A stretch of 64,000 nt of DNA from positions 1-64,000 of the forward strand of contig JAFLKR010000073.1 in NCBI GenBank assembly GCA_019163135.1. The letters are read 5' to 3'. Source of the stretch: Desulfobulbaceae bacterium (GTDB taxonomy: Bacteria > Desulfobacterota > Desulfobulbia > Desulfobulbales > Desulfobulbaceae). Below, piece by piece: positions 8,553-17,455 of the stretch. The notes beneath the pieces are model-generated. The model was not told the origin of the DNA. It was given only the letters and a program-made list of their open reading frames with translations, and did not search any database. The position numbers and the translations under genes are program-made. Positions within the stretch are counted from its first letter, which is position 1; each line of letters opens with the position of its first letter.

Positions 8553-9895
8553 AGACATTATTTATGGTTAGTTTGGGGTGCCCTAAGAATCTGGTCGATT
8601 CCGAAGTGATGCTCGCGGCCCTGGAGCAGGCCGGATTCACCGCAGTGGAAGAGCCGGAGGCAGCATCCCTCATCTTGGTCAATACCTGTGGGTTCATTCG
8701 TCCAGCAGTGGAAGAGGCGATTGATGAAATTCTTGGCTTGGCTGCCTATAAGGAAGAGGACCCGGAGAAATTGCTGGTGGTCGCCGGATGCATGGTGCAG
8801 CGCTATGGTGCGGCATTGCTGACGGAACTACCGGAAGTTGATCTTTTCATTGGACTCGACGATTTTCCTCGCATCGCTCAACTCGTCCATGATATCTCCC
8901 CGGTCAACAGGATGGTCATCACCCTCGGCCCGGCCCACTATGTAATGGATCATAGGGTTGCACGCCGGGTTTCCACTCCGTTTTTCCGATCTTATCTGAA
9001 AATTACCGAGGGCTGTGACAACCGCTGCACCTATTGCATGATCCCTTCGATTCGCGGCCCGCTACGTAGCAGGACCGTTGACGATTTGGTCGCCGAGGCG
9101 GCCATTTTGGAACAGTCGGGAGTCAGAGAACTTTCATTGATTGCTCAGGATCTGACCGCCTATGGAAATGATCTGGGCTATGCTGTCAATCTGGTCGATT
9201 TATTGGAAGCACTCCTGCAACAGACCTTCATTCCATGGCTGCGCCTTCTCTATTTATACCCATCGAGTGTGACTGATTCCCTCTTGCAGTTGATGGCCCA
9301 ACAACCGCGCGTGCTTCCCTATCTCGATATCCCCTTTCAGCACGTGAGCGACCGGGTCTTGCTGGCCATGCACCGCCATTATACCCGGTCTGTGCTCGAT
9401 GATCTGGTGCAGCGAATCAGGCGATATATTCCCGAGTGCGCGATCCGGACCACTATACTTATCGGATTTCCTGGAGAAACCGACGATGATGTCGACCAAT
9501 TGGTTTTGGCCCTGGAAGCCTGGCAATTAGATCATGTTGGCGTCTTTCAGTATCAGGATGAGGAGGGAAGTCAGGCCGCCGGGTTATCGCACAAGGTATC
9601 AGATATAGAAAAAGAGACCCGATATCAGCGGGTGATGGAAACGCAGGCCGCAATAAGCATCAGGCGCCAGGCGCGGTTTGTCGGCAGAGTGGAACCGGTA
9701 CTTGTTGAAGGCGTCAGCAGGCAAAGCGAACTTCTATTAGAAGGGCGGAGTCGATTTCAGGCTCCGGAAATAGACGGTTGCGTGTATATAACTGCAGGGC
9801 AGGTTCGCCCCGGCGATATCGTACCTATGCGAATCACCGAGGCGCACACCTATGATTTAGTCGGCGAAGTAGTTAACGAGCAGGAAAATCGTTGA
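8549..9895 (+). CDS. rimO: Ribosomal protein uS12 methylthiotransferase RimO
   Basis: SLGCPKNLVDSE, radical SAM CDNRCTYCMIP; 4-nt overlap with upstream gene. Confidence 0.96.
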   Translation: MKTLFMVSLGCPKNLVDSEVMLAALEQAGFTAVEEPEAASLILVNTCGFIRPAVEEAIDEILGLAAYKEEDPEKLLVVAGCMVQRYGAALLTELPEVDLFIGLDDFPRIAQLVHDISPVNRMVITLGPAHYVMDHRVARRVSTPFFRSYLKITEGCDNRCTYCMIPSIRGPLRSRTVDDLVAEAAILEQSGVRELSLIAQDLTAYGNDLGYAVNLVDLLEALLQQTFIPWLRLLYLYPSSVTDSLLQLMAQQPRVLPYLDIPFQHVSDRVLLAMHRHYTRSVLDDLVQRIRRYIPECAIRTTILIGFPGETDDDVDQLVLALEAWQLDHVGVFQYQDEEGSQAAGLSHKVSDIEKETRYQRVMETQAAISIRRQARFVGRVEPVLVEGVSRQSELLLEGRSRFQAPEIDGCVYITAGQVRPGDIVPMRITEAHTYDLVGEVVNEQENR

Positions 9896-9911
9896 TCGTC
9901 TGAGGCGGTAC

Positions 9912-10199
9912 TTATTTGCCGTTGCTTTTATTGACCTGTTCCCGCAAATCTTTACCTACTTTGAAGAAGGGTAGTTTTTTAGGTTTGACTTTAATTCTTT
10001 CCCCGGTTTTAGGGTTACGGCCGGTGTAGGATTCATACTCTTTAACGACAAAGCTGCCAAATCCTCGAATTTCTATGGATTCACCCCTGGCTAGAGCGTC
10101 GCTCATCGTGTCGATGATTGTATTGGTTATCGAGGCTGCTTCACGGATAGGAATGTTCATCGCCTCGGCCAAGGCTTCAATCAATTCGGATTTGTTCAT
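9912..10199 (-). CDS. ihfB: HU/IHF family DNA-binding protein (IHF-beta-like)
   Basis: MNKSELIEALAE...IEIRGFGSFVVKEYESYTGRNPKTGE...PFFKVGKDLRE. Confidence 0.88.
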   Translation of the reverse strand: MNKSELIEALAEAMNIPIREAASITNTIIDTMSDALARGESIEIRGFGSFVVKEYESYTGRNPKTGERIKVKPKKLPFFKVGKDLREQVNKSNGK

Positions 10200-10322
10200 A
10201 CTTGTCTCTCCCTGCAAGTTCCTCTACGGATTAACTGAAAAACGCCTGACTTTTTCGCTTGGTTTAACTGTGAAAAATACTGAAATATATAAATATAACT
10301 GATTTCAGGTAACTGTAGGAAT

Positions 10323-11066
10323 TTAAGCAGGTATGTTTTTGATTGTAAAGGGAATTTTTCCCGAAAAAATTTTTTTTAGGTCATCTGAGGTCAGAACCCG
10401 GTATTTCCCGGCAGGAAGCGCACCTATTCGGAGGTTACCATAGGCGGTTCTCTTTAAATGAAGGACCCGGTGGTTGACCGCCTGGAACATTTTTCGGACT
10501 TGCCGCTTCTTCCCTTCATGGATAATAATTTCTACCAAGGTCTGCTCTTTGCGGCGCTGCAGTACTCTGATTTTTGCTGGACTGGTTCTGACACCGTCGA
10601 TTTCTATGCCCTGTTCCAGAGCACTGATCCTCTCTTTGGAGGGCGAACCGGTCACCAAGGCCTCATAGGTCTTGTTCACTTCAAAACTGGGATGGAGGAT
10701 GGCGTTGCCTAGTTCGCCGTCATTGGTCATGAGTAAGGCCCCTTCGGTTTCAAGATCAAGACGTCCGACCGGGAAGAGCCGCAGGGAGATATCAGGCATC
10801 AGGTCGGAAACAATAGGACGTCCCTGAGGGTCGGAGAGGGTGGTGACATAGCCGGCGGGTTTATTCAAAAGGATATAAACCTTATGCTCAAGGTTGATCG
10901 GTGTGCCGTCGCAAGTGATCGTGTCGCGGGCAGGGTCGGCCTTGTAGCCCATTTCATCAACGACTTGCCCGTTGATCTGGATTCGGCCATCACGGATCAG
11001 TTCTTCCGCCCGACGTCGGGAGGCAATACCTGCCTTAGCGAGGATTTTTTGTAATCGTTCTTCCAT
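10323..11066 (-). CDS. rluB: rRNA pseudouridine synthase (RluB/RsuA family)
   Basis: S4 domain plus GRLDLETEGALLMTNDGEL catalytic motif. Confidence 0.9.
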   Translation of the reverse strand: MEERLQKILAKAGIASRRRAEELIRDGRIQINGQVVDEMGYKADPARDTITCDGTPINLEHKVYILLNKPAGYVTTLSDPQGRPIVSDLMPDISLRLFPVGRLDLETEGALLMTNDGELGNAILHPSFEVNKTYEALVTGSPSKERISALEQGIEIDGVRTSPAKIRVLQRRKEQTLVEIIIHEGKKRQVRKMFQAVNHRVLHLKRTAYGNLRIGALPAGKYRVLTSDDLKKIFSGKIPFTIKNIPA

Positions 11067-11133
11067 AGTCTAAGGGTTGCCTTGCATCAAAGGGAGCCTT
11101 GCCGGCAACGGAGTCGTCGAAAAGATCATCGGG

Positions 11134-12906
11134 TTATCGATAGCGCGGCGGCAGGATCGTTGTGATCTTGTCATCCACCTTCTGTTTGGTCGCGGAATCC
11201 ACCTCAAGAACCTCGGTGTACCAGGGCTTCATTCGGCAGTCGAAGACGATTGGCGGTTGCAGGCCCACATGGAACCGGTGCACAGCTTGCTCCCGGCCAT
11301 GGATATCCGCTGCGGGCTCAAATCGGGTGAAAAAAGTCCAGAGAAATTCTTGCAGGGAGACCGTGGCAGCAGCGGTCGAGTCAACCAGCAGGATAACAGG
11401 CCAGGTCGCCACACCAGGCCATTGAGCTAAGGTTTTTCCCAACTCCGGCGAGGTCGCATACGAAGTTCCTTCGACCACCAGGGTGCCGGGGAGATAAACG
11501 GAAGGCCGCCCGCATTGTACCGGCAGCGAACCCGAGAATTCAAGGGGTAGTTCGCGGCATCTGGCTTGGCCCAGGCCGAGCATCATGGCCTTGGAACCCT
11601 TGTTGACCGAGGGGCCGGTATAATCCAGAGTGTCTTGAGAAACATTGGCAAAAACAAAGAGGTCCCGATCCCACTGAATACGTTCAAGGATATGCTGCCA
11701 GAGACGGGGGAAGTGGGAGACATCAATGCTGCCGTCGGTGACCAGAAGGAATTTGGTGAGCGAGAGTTGACCTTCGCCCAGGATGCGCAGACCGGCGGCA
11801 AAGGCCTCCCGCGGGTAGCGGTCAGTGACCCGGGCCGCAGCCAGGCAATGAAAGCCGGTTTCGCCGTAGGTCTTTAACTGAACGACCCCTTTCATCACCA
11901 GCGGAAAAAGCGGCGAGAGCAAATCCTGGAGAAAGTCGCCGATGAAATAATCCTCCTGCCGGGGCCGTCCGACCACCGTCGCCGGATAGATGGCATCCTT
12001 GCGATGATAAAGATGGGTCGTCTGGAAAATCGGGTAGTCATGCTGGAGCGAATTGTAGCCGTAATGATCGCCAAAAGGGCCTTCGGGGTGCCGGATGTGG
12101 GGCGGTACATGGCCTTTGATGGCAAACTCCGCCTCTGCAACCAGTTGATGGCCGCCTCTGGGGTCGTCGACCATCTCCAGCTTTTTGCCCTGGAGCAGCG
12201 AGGCGAGGATCAGTTCCGGAATATTTTCGGGCAGTGGAGCTATTGCGGCTAGCATCAGGGCGGGAGGACCGCCGATATAGAGGGTTAAGGGGAGCGCCTG
12301 GTTCTTTTGTTCGGCGGCATGGTAATGGAAGCCACCGCCTTTATGAATCTGCCAATGAATGCCAGTGGTGGTGTCATCAAAGCGCTGTATGCGGTACATG
12401 CCAAGATTATGGCCCAAGCCATCCGGGTGTTCGGTGTAAACCAGCGGCAGGGTGACAAAGGCCCCGCCGTCCGAATGCCAGGAAGTGAGCATCGGGAGTT
12501 CGCTCAATCGGGCAGGTTGTCGGCAGCAATCAAGGATAGGGCCGTGTTTTTTTCGTTTGAGACCGACGTGGAGTCCCTGGCTCAGGAGCGAACGGGCCTG
12601 CCACAGCGAAGCAAGCGATGGCGGCATGGAATTTTCCACCAGATCGACCAGGCCGCGAACAAAATCAAGCGGGCGCCGCCCAAAGGCCAGTTCCAAACGG
12701 TGATTGGTGCCAAACAGATTGGTCACCACCGGAAAAAGGGAATTCCTGACATTGGTGAACAGGAGGGCAGGGCCGCCTTGGGTAATGACCCGGCGATGGA
12801 TCTCGGCTATTTCAAGATAGGGATCGACCGGGGCATCGATTGTGAGCAGTTGGTCGTTTTTACGCAACAGTTCAAGGAACTCGCGCAGGTTGACAAGTGA
12901 ATGCAT
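11134..12906 (-). CDS. UbiD-family decarboxylase (menaquinone-biosynthesis type likely)
   Basis: 590 aa UbiD family: NLREFLELLRKNDQL, RPRQEDYFIGDFLQD, EGPFGDHYGYNS. Confidence 0.88.
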   Translation of the reverse strand: MHSLVNLREFLELLRKNDQLLTIDAPVDPYLEIAEIHRRVITQGGPALLFTNVRNSLFPVVTNLFGTNHRLELAFGRRPLDFVRGLVDLVENSMPPSLASLWQARSLLSQGLHVGLKRKKHGPILDCCRQPARLSELPMLTSWHSDGGAFVTLPLVYTEHPDGLGHNLGMYRIQRFDDTTTGIHWQIHKGGGFHYHAAEQKNQALPLTLYIGGPPALMLAAIAPLPENIPELILASLLQGKKLEMVDDPRGGHQLVAEAEFAIKGHVPPHIRHPEGPFGDHYGYNSLQHDYPIFQTTHLYHRKDAIYPATVVGRPRQEDYFIGDFLQDLLSPLFPLVMKGVVQLKTYGETGFHCLAAARVTDRYPREAFAAGLRILGEGQLSLTKFLLVTDGSIDVSHFPRLWQHILERIQWDRDLFVFANVSQDTLDYTGPSVNKGSKAMMLGLGQARCRELPLEFSGSLPVQCGRPSVYLPGTLVVEGTSYATSPELGKTLAQWPGVATWPVILLVDSTAAATVSLQEFLWTFFTRFEPAADIHGREQAVHRFHVGLQPPIVFDCRMKPWYTEVLEVDSATKQKVDDKITTILPPRYR

Positions 12907-12958
12907 GGTGTTTTTTGGTTTGCAACCGGAAAAAGGTTACGGCAATTGCCGATATCCG

Positions 12959-13174
12959 TCAATCATGGTGATGTTGTTCACCGAGAAAGAGGGCGTGGTA
13001 CTCGTCACCGCTCAGGTGGTTTTTCATGATCCCGGTCAACAGATCGACCACTTGATGGATCTCCGGTTCGGTCATGCGGGGAACGAGTACGTCGAGGAGC
13101 CGTTCCTCACTGAAATGCTGCAGAAAGGAGATGAGCGATTGTTCATCGGTGGCGCGATTGATTCCAAAATACAT
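12959..13174 (-). CDS. Small conserved-looking hypothetical protein (71 aa)
   Basis: Operon-like position between UbiD and YjbQ genes; His-rich C-terminus GEQHHHD. Confidence 0.6.
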   Translation of the reverse strand: MYFGINRATDEQSLISFLQHFSEERLLDVLVPRMTEPEIHQVVDLLTGIMKNHLSGDEYHALFLGEQHHHD

Positions 13175-13198
13175 GCGGGTTCCTCTGTGGTGATCAGG

Positions 13199-13600
13199 TC
13201 AGCCGGCGATGATTTTCCACCAGAGCTTCCGGTTGCGGGGCCCATCAAATTCGCAGAAAAAGATACGCTGCCAGGTCCCCAACTGCAAACGTCCCTGATG
13301 TATAAACACGGTAACCGATGAGCCGGTAAGCGCGGCCATCAGGTGCGCTGGCGAGTTGCCTTCGCCATGCAGATAAGGATAATCGGCGGGGACGATCCGG
13401 CCAAGGCCACCAAGAATATCTCGCTGGACATCTGGATCCGCCCCCTCGTTAATGATAAGTCCTGCGGTAGTATGAGGATTGTAAAGAACACAAATACCCT
13501 CTTCGATGCCGCTCGCGGTTGCAGCCTGCTGCATCCGGCCGGTCAGGTCGATCATCTCCCGACGACCGGTGGTGGTGACCGCCAGTTCATTGTTGGGCAA
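13199..13600 (-). CDS. YjbQ family protein (secondary thiamine-phosphate synthase-like)
   Basis: YNPHTTAGLIINEGADPDV...GNSPAHLMAALTGSSVTVFIHQGRLQLGTWQRIFFCEFDGPR. Confidence 0.93.
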   Translation of the reverse strand: MPNNELAVTTTGRREMIDLTGRMQQAATASGIEEGICVLYNPHTTAGLIINEGADPDVQRDILGGLGRIVPADYPYLHGEGNSPAHLMAALTGSSVTVFIHQGRLQLGTWQRIFFCEFDGPRNRKLWWKIIAG

Positions 13601-13619
13601 TGGTATCTCCTACTGCGGT

Positions 13620-14060
13620 TTACTGCTGCAATTCCCAACGGCCAGACTGGTCACGGCACGCGGTGCTATAGGTTCGCTGTGGTTTGCCGTCGATAATGGC
13701 TTCGATTTCTGCCTTTCTGCACACCCGATTGGTGGATTGGTTTTGATAGGCCGGTTGCGGTGTGACCGTATACTGGTTGCCACTGTCAGGATTGACCCAG
13801 GACGTGCGCTGGTTGGACATCCCTCGTTCATAGGTGTGATTGAGTTGTTCCCGGTCGTATTTATCCATTTCATTGCCGACAATATAACCCAGCATACCGC
13901 CCACTGCGGCGCCGATCAGGGTAGCTCCAGTGTTGTGGCCGATAGCCTGTCCGACGAGGGCGCCGGCCGCCGCTCCACCGACTGCTCCAGTCTGCCCCTT
14001 GGTGGCGCAGGAGGAAAGCAGCAGCATAAAAAGCAGTGCAATAATGCTCAGGTACTTCAT
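13620..14060 (-). CDS. Glycine-zipper lipoprotein
   Basis: LLLSSCATKGQTGAVGGAAAGALVGQAIGHNTGATLIGAAVGGMLGYIVGNEMD. Confidence 0.85.
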   Translation of the reverse strand: MKYLSIIALLFMLLLSSCATKGQTGAVGGAAAGALVGQAIGHNTGATLIGAAVGGMLGYIVGNEMDKYDREQLNHTYERGMSNQRTSWVNPDSGNQYTVTPQPAYQNQSTNRVCRKAEIEAIIDGKPQRTYSTACRDQSGRWELQQ

Positions 14061-15406
14061 GGTGTTTCTCCTTGTGAGGATGATGCGTGTTTGAGAGCTT
14101 CCGGCAGTTCCTTGCTCGACTGTACCCCCAGATTTTTTAATGCTTCGGTCTTGGCTATCAGGTTGCCCTGACCGGAAGATAATCGGTTTTTGGCGGTGTG
14201 CCAGGCCTGTTGCGTTTGATTGAGACGGGTCCCAATTTCCTCAAAAGCCTCAACAAAACCGACAAATTTATCATAAAGACTCCCCGCTTGTTTGGCAATG
14301 ATTAAACTATTGCGGTTTTGCTCGTCCATGCGCCATAGGTGGTGGATAGTTTTGAGGATGGCCAGCAACGTCGATGGGCTGGCTAGGATGACCTTCCGGT
14401 GCATGGCGTTGGTCAGCATTTCCGGGTCCTGCTCCACCGCGAGTTGAAACGCCCCCTCGATCGGTATGAAGAGGAGAACGAAATCCAGCGAGCCCGAACC
14501 GGTGAGGTGGTGATACTGTTTGGCGGCGAGTGCGCTGGTATGCTTTCGGATGGAATCAATATGGAGCTTGATGTGTTGCTGTTTCAAGCTGGCATCGGGA
14601 GCATTGTTCGCGGCCATGAAGGCCTTGAGCGAGACCTTGGCGTCGATGATAACCGTTCGGTTCTCCGGGAGATAGACCAGCGCATCCGGTTGATAGGTTG
14701 ATCCTTCCGTGGTTTTGAAACTCATTTGGACGGCGAATTCTTTGCCGTTGCGCAACCCCGAGGCCTCAAGGAGTTTGGTCAAAACCATTTCCCCCCACTG
14801 TCCCTGGAGTTTGTTGTTGCCGCGCAGTGCTTCCGTCAGATTTTTAGCGTCCGTGCTGACCTGCTGGTTAAGCTGCTTGAGGTGCTCGATCTCCTTGATC
14901 ATCGATATCCGGTCCCGGGCATCACGGTCATAGACATCTTCGACTTTTCTTTTGAACTCCTGCACTTGGTCGCGGAAGGGGCGCAGGAGCAGGGTCAGGG
15001 CTGATTCATGCTGTTTGTTGAGCAGTTCGCCTTTTTCGGTGATGATTTTTCCAGCCAGCAAGTGGAAATCCTGCTCAAGCTGTTTGCGGGTTTCGCCCAG
15101 CAGGATATCCCGCTCATCCACCTGCTGCTGCATCACCGTGCAGGCAGTCTGCAGTGAGGCGTTATCGGCATCGATTTTTCGGCATTCGCGGGCGATTTCA
15201 TTTCTCTCCAGCCGGAGTCGTTGCGTCTCAGCCTCAAAATGTCGTGACTCCTCCTGCAAGCGTTCCAAGCGGAGGGAGAGAATCAATTGCCGGCGTTGGG
15301 AACGGTTGTGCGCAAGCAGAAAGACAATGACTGCAATGACGGCACCCGCGGCCATCCCAAGAGAGAAAGGATAAAGCAGCAACGGATCGAAGGGGAGAGG
15401 ATTCAC
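14057..15406 (-). CDS. rmuC: DNA recombination protein RmuC
   Basis: LQGQWGEMVLTKLLEASGLRNGKEF, PDALVYLPENRTVIIDAKVSL. Confidence 0.93.
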   Translation of the reverse strand: MNPLPFDPLLLYPFSLGMAAGAVIAVIVFLLAHNRSQRRQLILSLRLERLQEESRHFEAETQRLRLERNEIARECRKIDADNASLQTACTVMQQQVDERDILLGETRKQLEQDFHLLAGKIITEKGELLNKQHESALTLLLRPFRDQVQEFKRKVEDVYDRDARDRISMIKEIEHLKQLNQQVSTDAKNLTEALRGNNKLQGQWGEMVLTKLLEASGLRNGKEFAVQMSFKTTEGSTYQPDALVYLPENRTVIIDAKVSLKAFMAANNAPDASLKQQHIKLHIDSIRKHTSALAAKQYHHLTGSGSLDFVLLFIPIEGAFQLAVEQDPEMLTNAMHRKVILASPSTLLAILKTIHHLWRMDEQNRNSLIIAKQAGSLYDKFVGFVEAFEEIGTRLNQTQQAWHTAKNRLSSGQGNLIAKTEALKNLGVQSSKELPEALKHASSSQGETP

Positions 15407-15444
15407 AGATCAGGGGGAAGGGGCGTGGAGGCCATCCTGTAAGC

Positions 15445-15750
15445 TCAGCTGCGACGGGACAATCGACGCAGTTCCTCCAATTCTTCCAACAGTTCAAGCG
15501 CCAGGGCGCAGCCAGGAAGGTTGACGCGAAGGTCGTGCTGCAGCCTGACCGCGGTTTGCACCCGTTTGATAGCGACAAAGGTAAATCGCCATTCCTGCGG
15601 CGACGGACCTTCGGGCGTGACAACCCCTTCTTCGATCATGTCATGGACAATTTCTGCGCTCACTCCGCAAAGCCTGCAGAGATCGGCAAAGGTGCAGCGG
15701 GTTTCTTCATTGAGAACCATACCCTGGACGTAGATTCTTTGCTCGGTCAT
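15445..15750 (-). CDS. cbpM: CbpM-like chaperone modulator (MerR-like)
   Basis: 101 aa directly upstream-partnered with cbpA; FADLCRLCGVSAEIVHDMIEEGVVTPEG. Confidence 0.8.
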   Translation of the reverse strand: MTEQRIYVQGMVLNEETRCTFADLCRLCGVSAEIVHDMIEEGVVTPEGPSPQEWRFTFVAIKRVQTAVRLQHDLRVNLPGCALALELLEELEELRRLSRRS

Positions 15751-15751
15751 A

Positions 15752-16696
15752 TCAAATTCCCAGTTCGGAGCGAGGATTGAATGGCATCATTTTCGCCATA
15801 GTGGCGTAAAGCTGGCGTTGCTCTTCGGTCTTTGCTTCCGGGGCCACAATGTGCAAGGTGACGATCTGGTCGCCTTGGTGCCTGCCGGTCGACAACCCCT
15901 TGCCCTTGAGGCGGAGTTTTTTGCCGCCCTGCGACCCCGGCGGTATCTTCAACTGAACATTGCCACCCAGAGTCGGGACTGTAAGGGAGGCACCCAGCGC
16001 CGCTTCCCAGGGGGCGATCGGCAGGGTGAGATGAATGTCCCGTTTTTCGGCATGAAAAAAACGATGCTCCGCAAAGGCGATCTCGAGAAACAGGTCGCCG
16101 GGAGGACTGCCGCCGTAACCGGGAAGCCCCTGCCCTTCAAGGCGGATTCGTTGTCCTTCGATTATTCCTTTAGGGATGACGATGTGCAGCCGGTGGGGAC
16201 TGGTCCGGACATGACCGTGGTCGTCGACCTCCGGGCGAGTCAAGGTGATGGTTTGATTTGCGCCTGCGTAGGCATCCGCCAAATTAATAACGATTTTGGC
16301 GTGCTGGTCTTCCCCTTTCATCCGAAAGGCCTGTCGGTGTGTCCCGGCCGTCCGTTCCTGACCGAACAGCGATTCAAAAAAATCGCTGAATCCGGCGGCA
16401 TCGCCCCCGGTATAGCCGGCTCCCCGAAACTCGAAACCGGCATCCCAGTTGGGCGGCGGTTCAAACTTTTGACCATCCCGCCAATTGGCGCCGAATTTGT
16501 CGTAGGCGGCCCGCTTCTCGGGGTCTTTCAAAACTTCATAGGCTTCGATAACATCCTTGAATTTGGCCTCGGCGTCCCGTTCCTTACTGACGTCGGGGTG
16601 GTATTTTCGGGCCACTTTGCGGTAGGCTTGTTTGATCTGGTCCTGGGCGGCATCGCGGGCAACGCCTAATACCTGGTAGTAATCTTTGTATTCCAT
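15752..16696 (-). CDS. cbpA: DnaJ-class co-chaperone CbpA
   Basis: J domain (HPD), Gly-rich, C-terminal domain, no Zn-finger. Confidence 0.92.
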   Translation of the reverse strand: MEYKDYYQVLGVARDAAQDQIKQAYRKVARKYHPDVSKERDAEAKFKDVIEAYEVLKDPEKRAAYDKFGANWRDGQKFEPPPNWDAGFEFRGAGYTGGDAAGFSDFFESLFGQERTAGTHRQAFRMKGEDQHAKIVINLADAYAGANQTITLTRPEVDDHGHVRTSPHRLHIVIPKGIIEGQRIRLEGQGLPGYGGSPPGDLFLEIAFAEHRFFHAEKRDIHLTLPIAPWEAALGASLTVPTLGGNVQLKIPPGSQGGKKLRLKGKGLSTGRHQGDQIVTLHIVAPEAKTEEQRQLYATMAKMMPFNPRSELGI

Positions 16697-16838
16697 GCGG
16701 CTATCCGTGAAGCGGTGAGGAGAATATCTGATTTACAAGGATAAATAGTAAGGTTAGCTTCTTAAAAAGAAAAGAAAAAAATGGGGGGGATGGCTTTCTC
16801 CTTGAAGAGCAGGCAAGGTTTCTTTTATGCTATAGAAC

Positions 16839-17444
16839 ATGAATGAAAAAGCAAAGAACATTGTTTTGACCGGCTTCCGGGCAACTGGAAAATCTTTGGT
16901 TGGCAAGATGCTGGCCGAGCGACTCGGGTATGCGTTTATTGATGCCGATAATGTGCTCTGTGAGCGACTTGGCGGCTCCATTGCCAATATTGTCGCCCGT
17001 CACGGCTGGGCCTTTTTCCGGCAGGCAGAGCGCGCACTGCTGGCCGAGGTGCCAGCGATGGTCCGGACGGTGCTGGCCACAGGTGGTGGTGCCATCGAGC
17101 ATCAGGAACAATGGCAGCGGCTCAGCGACTGCTGTTATATTGTTTGGCTTGAGGCCGATGCCGCAACCCTCAGGCAGCGGATGGGGGATGATCCCAACTC
17201 AGCGGGGCAACGTCCATCTTTGACCGGTCGCCCGATCCAAGACGAAATAGCGGAACTGTTGCAAAAACGCGAGCCGCTGTATTCGGCTGGTTCGGATTTG
17301 CGACTTGATACCGCCGCTCATGGACCCGCAGCCCTGGTGGATCGGATTATCAGCGCACTGCGGAGCGATTTAGGGGTAAGCGATGAAGATGGTGCGTTCA
17401 GGGCTGTCGAGTGCCGTGGGATAGATTCGCCAAAGAATCCATAA
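16839..17444 (+). CDS. aroK: Shikimate kinase
   Basis: GFRATGKSLVGKMLAERLGYAFIDAD; FFRQAERALL; ATGGGAI. Confidence 0.9.
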   Translation: MNEKAKNIVLTGFRATGKSLVGKMLAERLGYAFIDADNVLCERLGGSIANIVARHGWAFFRQAERALLAEVPAMVRTVLATGGGAIEHQEQWQRLSDCCYIVWLEADAATLRQRMGDDPNSAGQRPSLTGRPIQDEIAELLQKREPLYSAGSDLRLDTAAHGPAALVDRIISALRSDLGVSDEDGAFRAVECRGIDSPKNP

Positions 17445-17455
17445 GGGAAAAAGAT

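Noticed and set aside
15818-16669. 283-aa plus-strand ORF
   Set aside because: Antisense to cbpA (clear J-domain protein).
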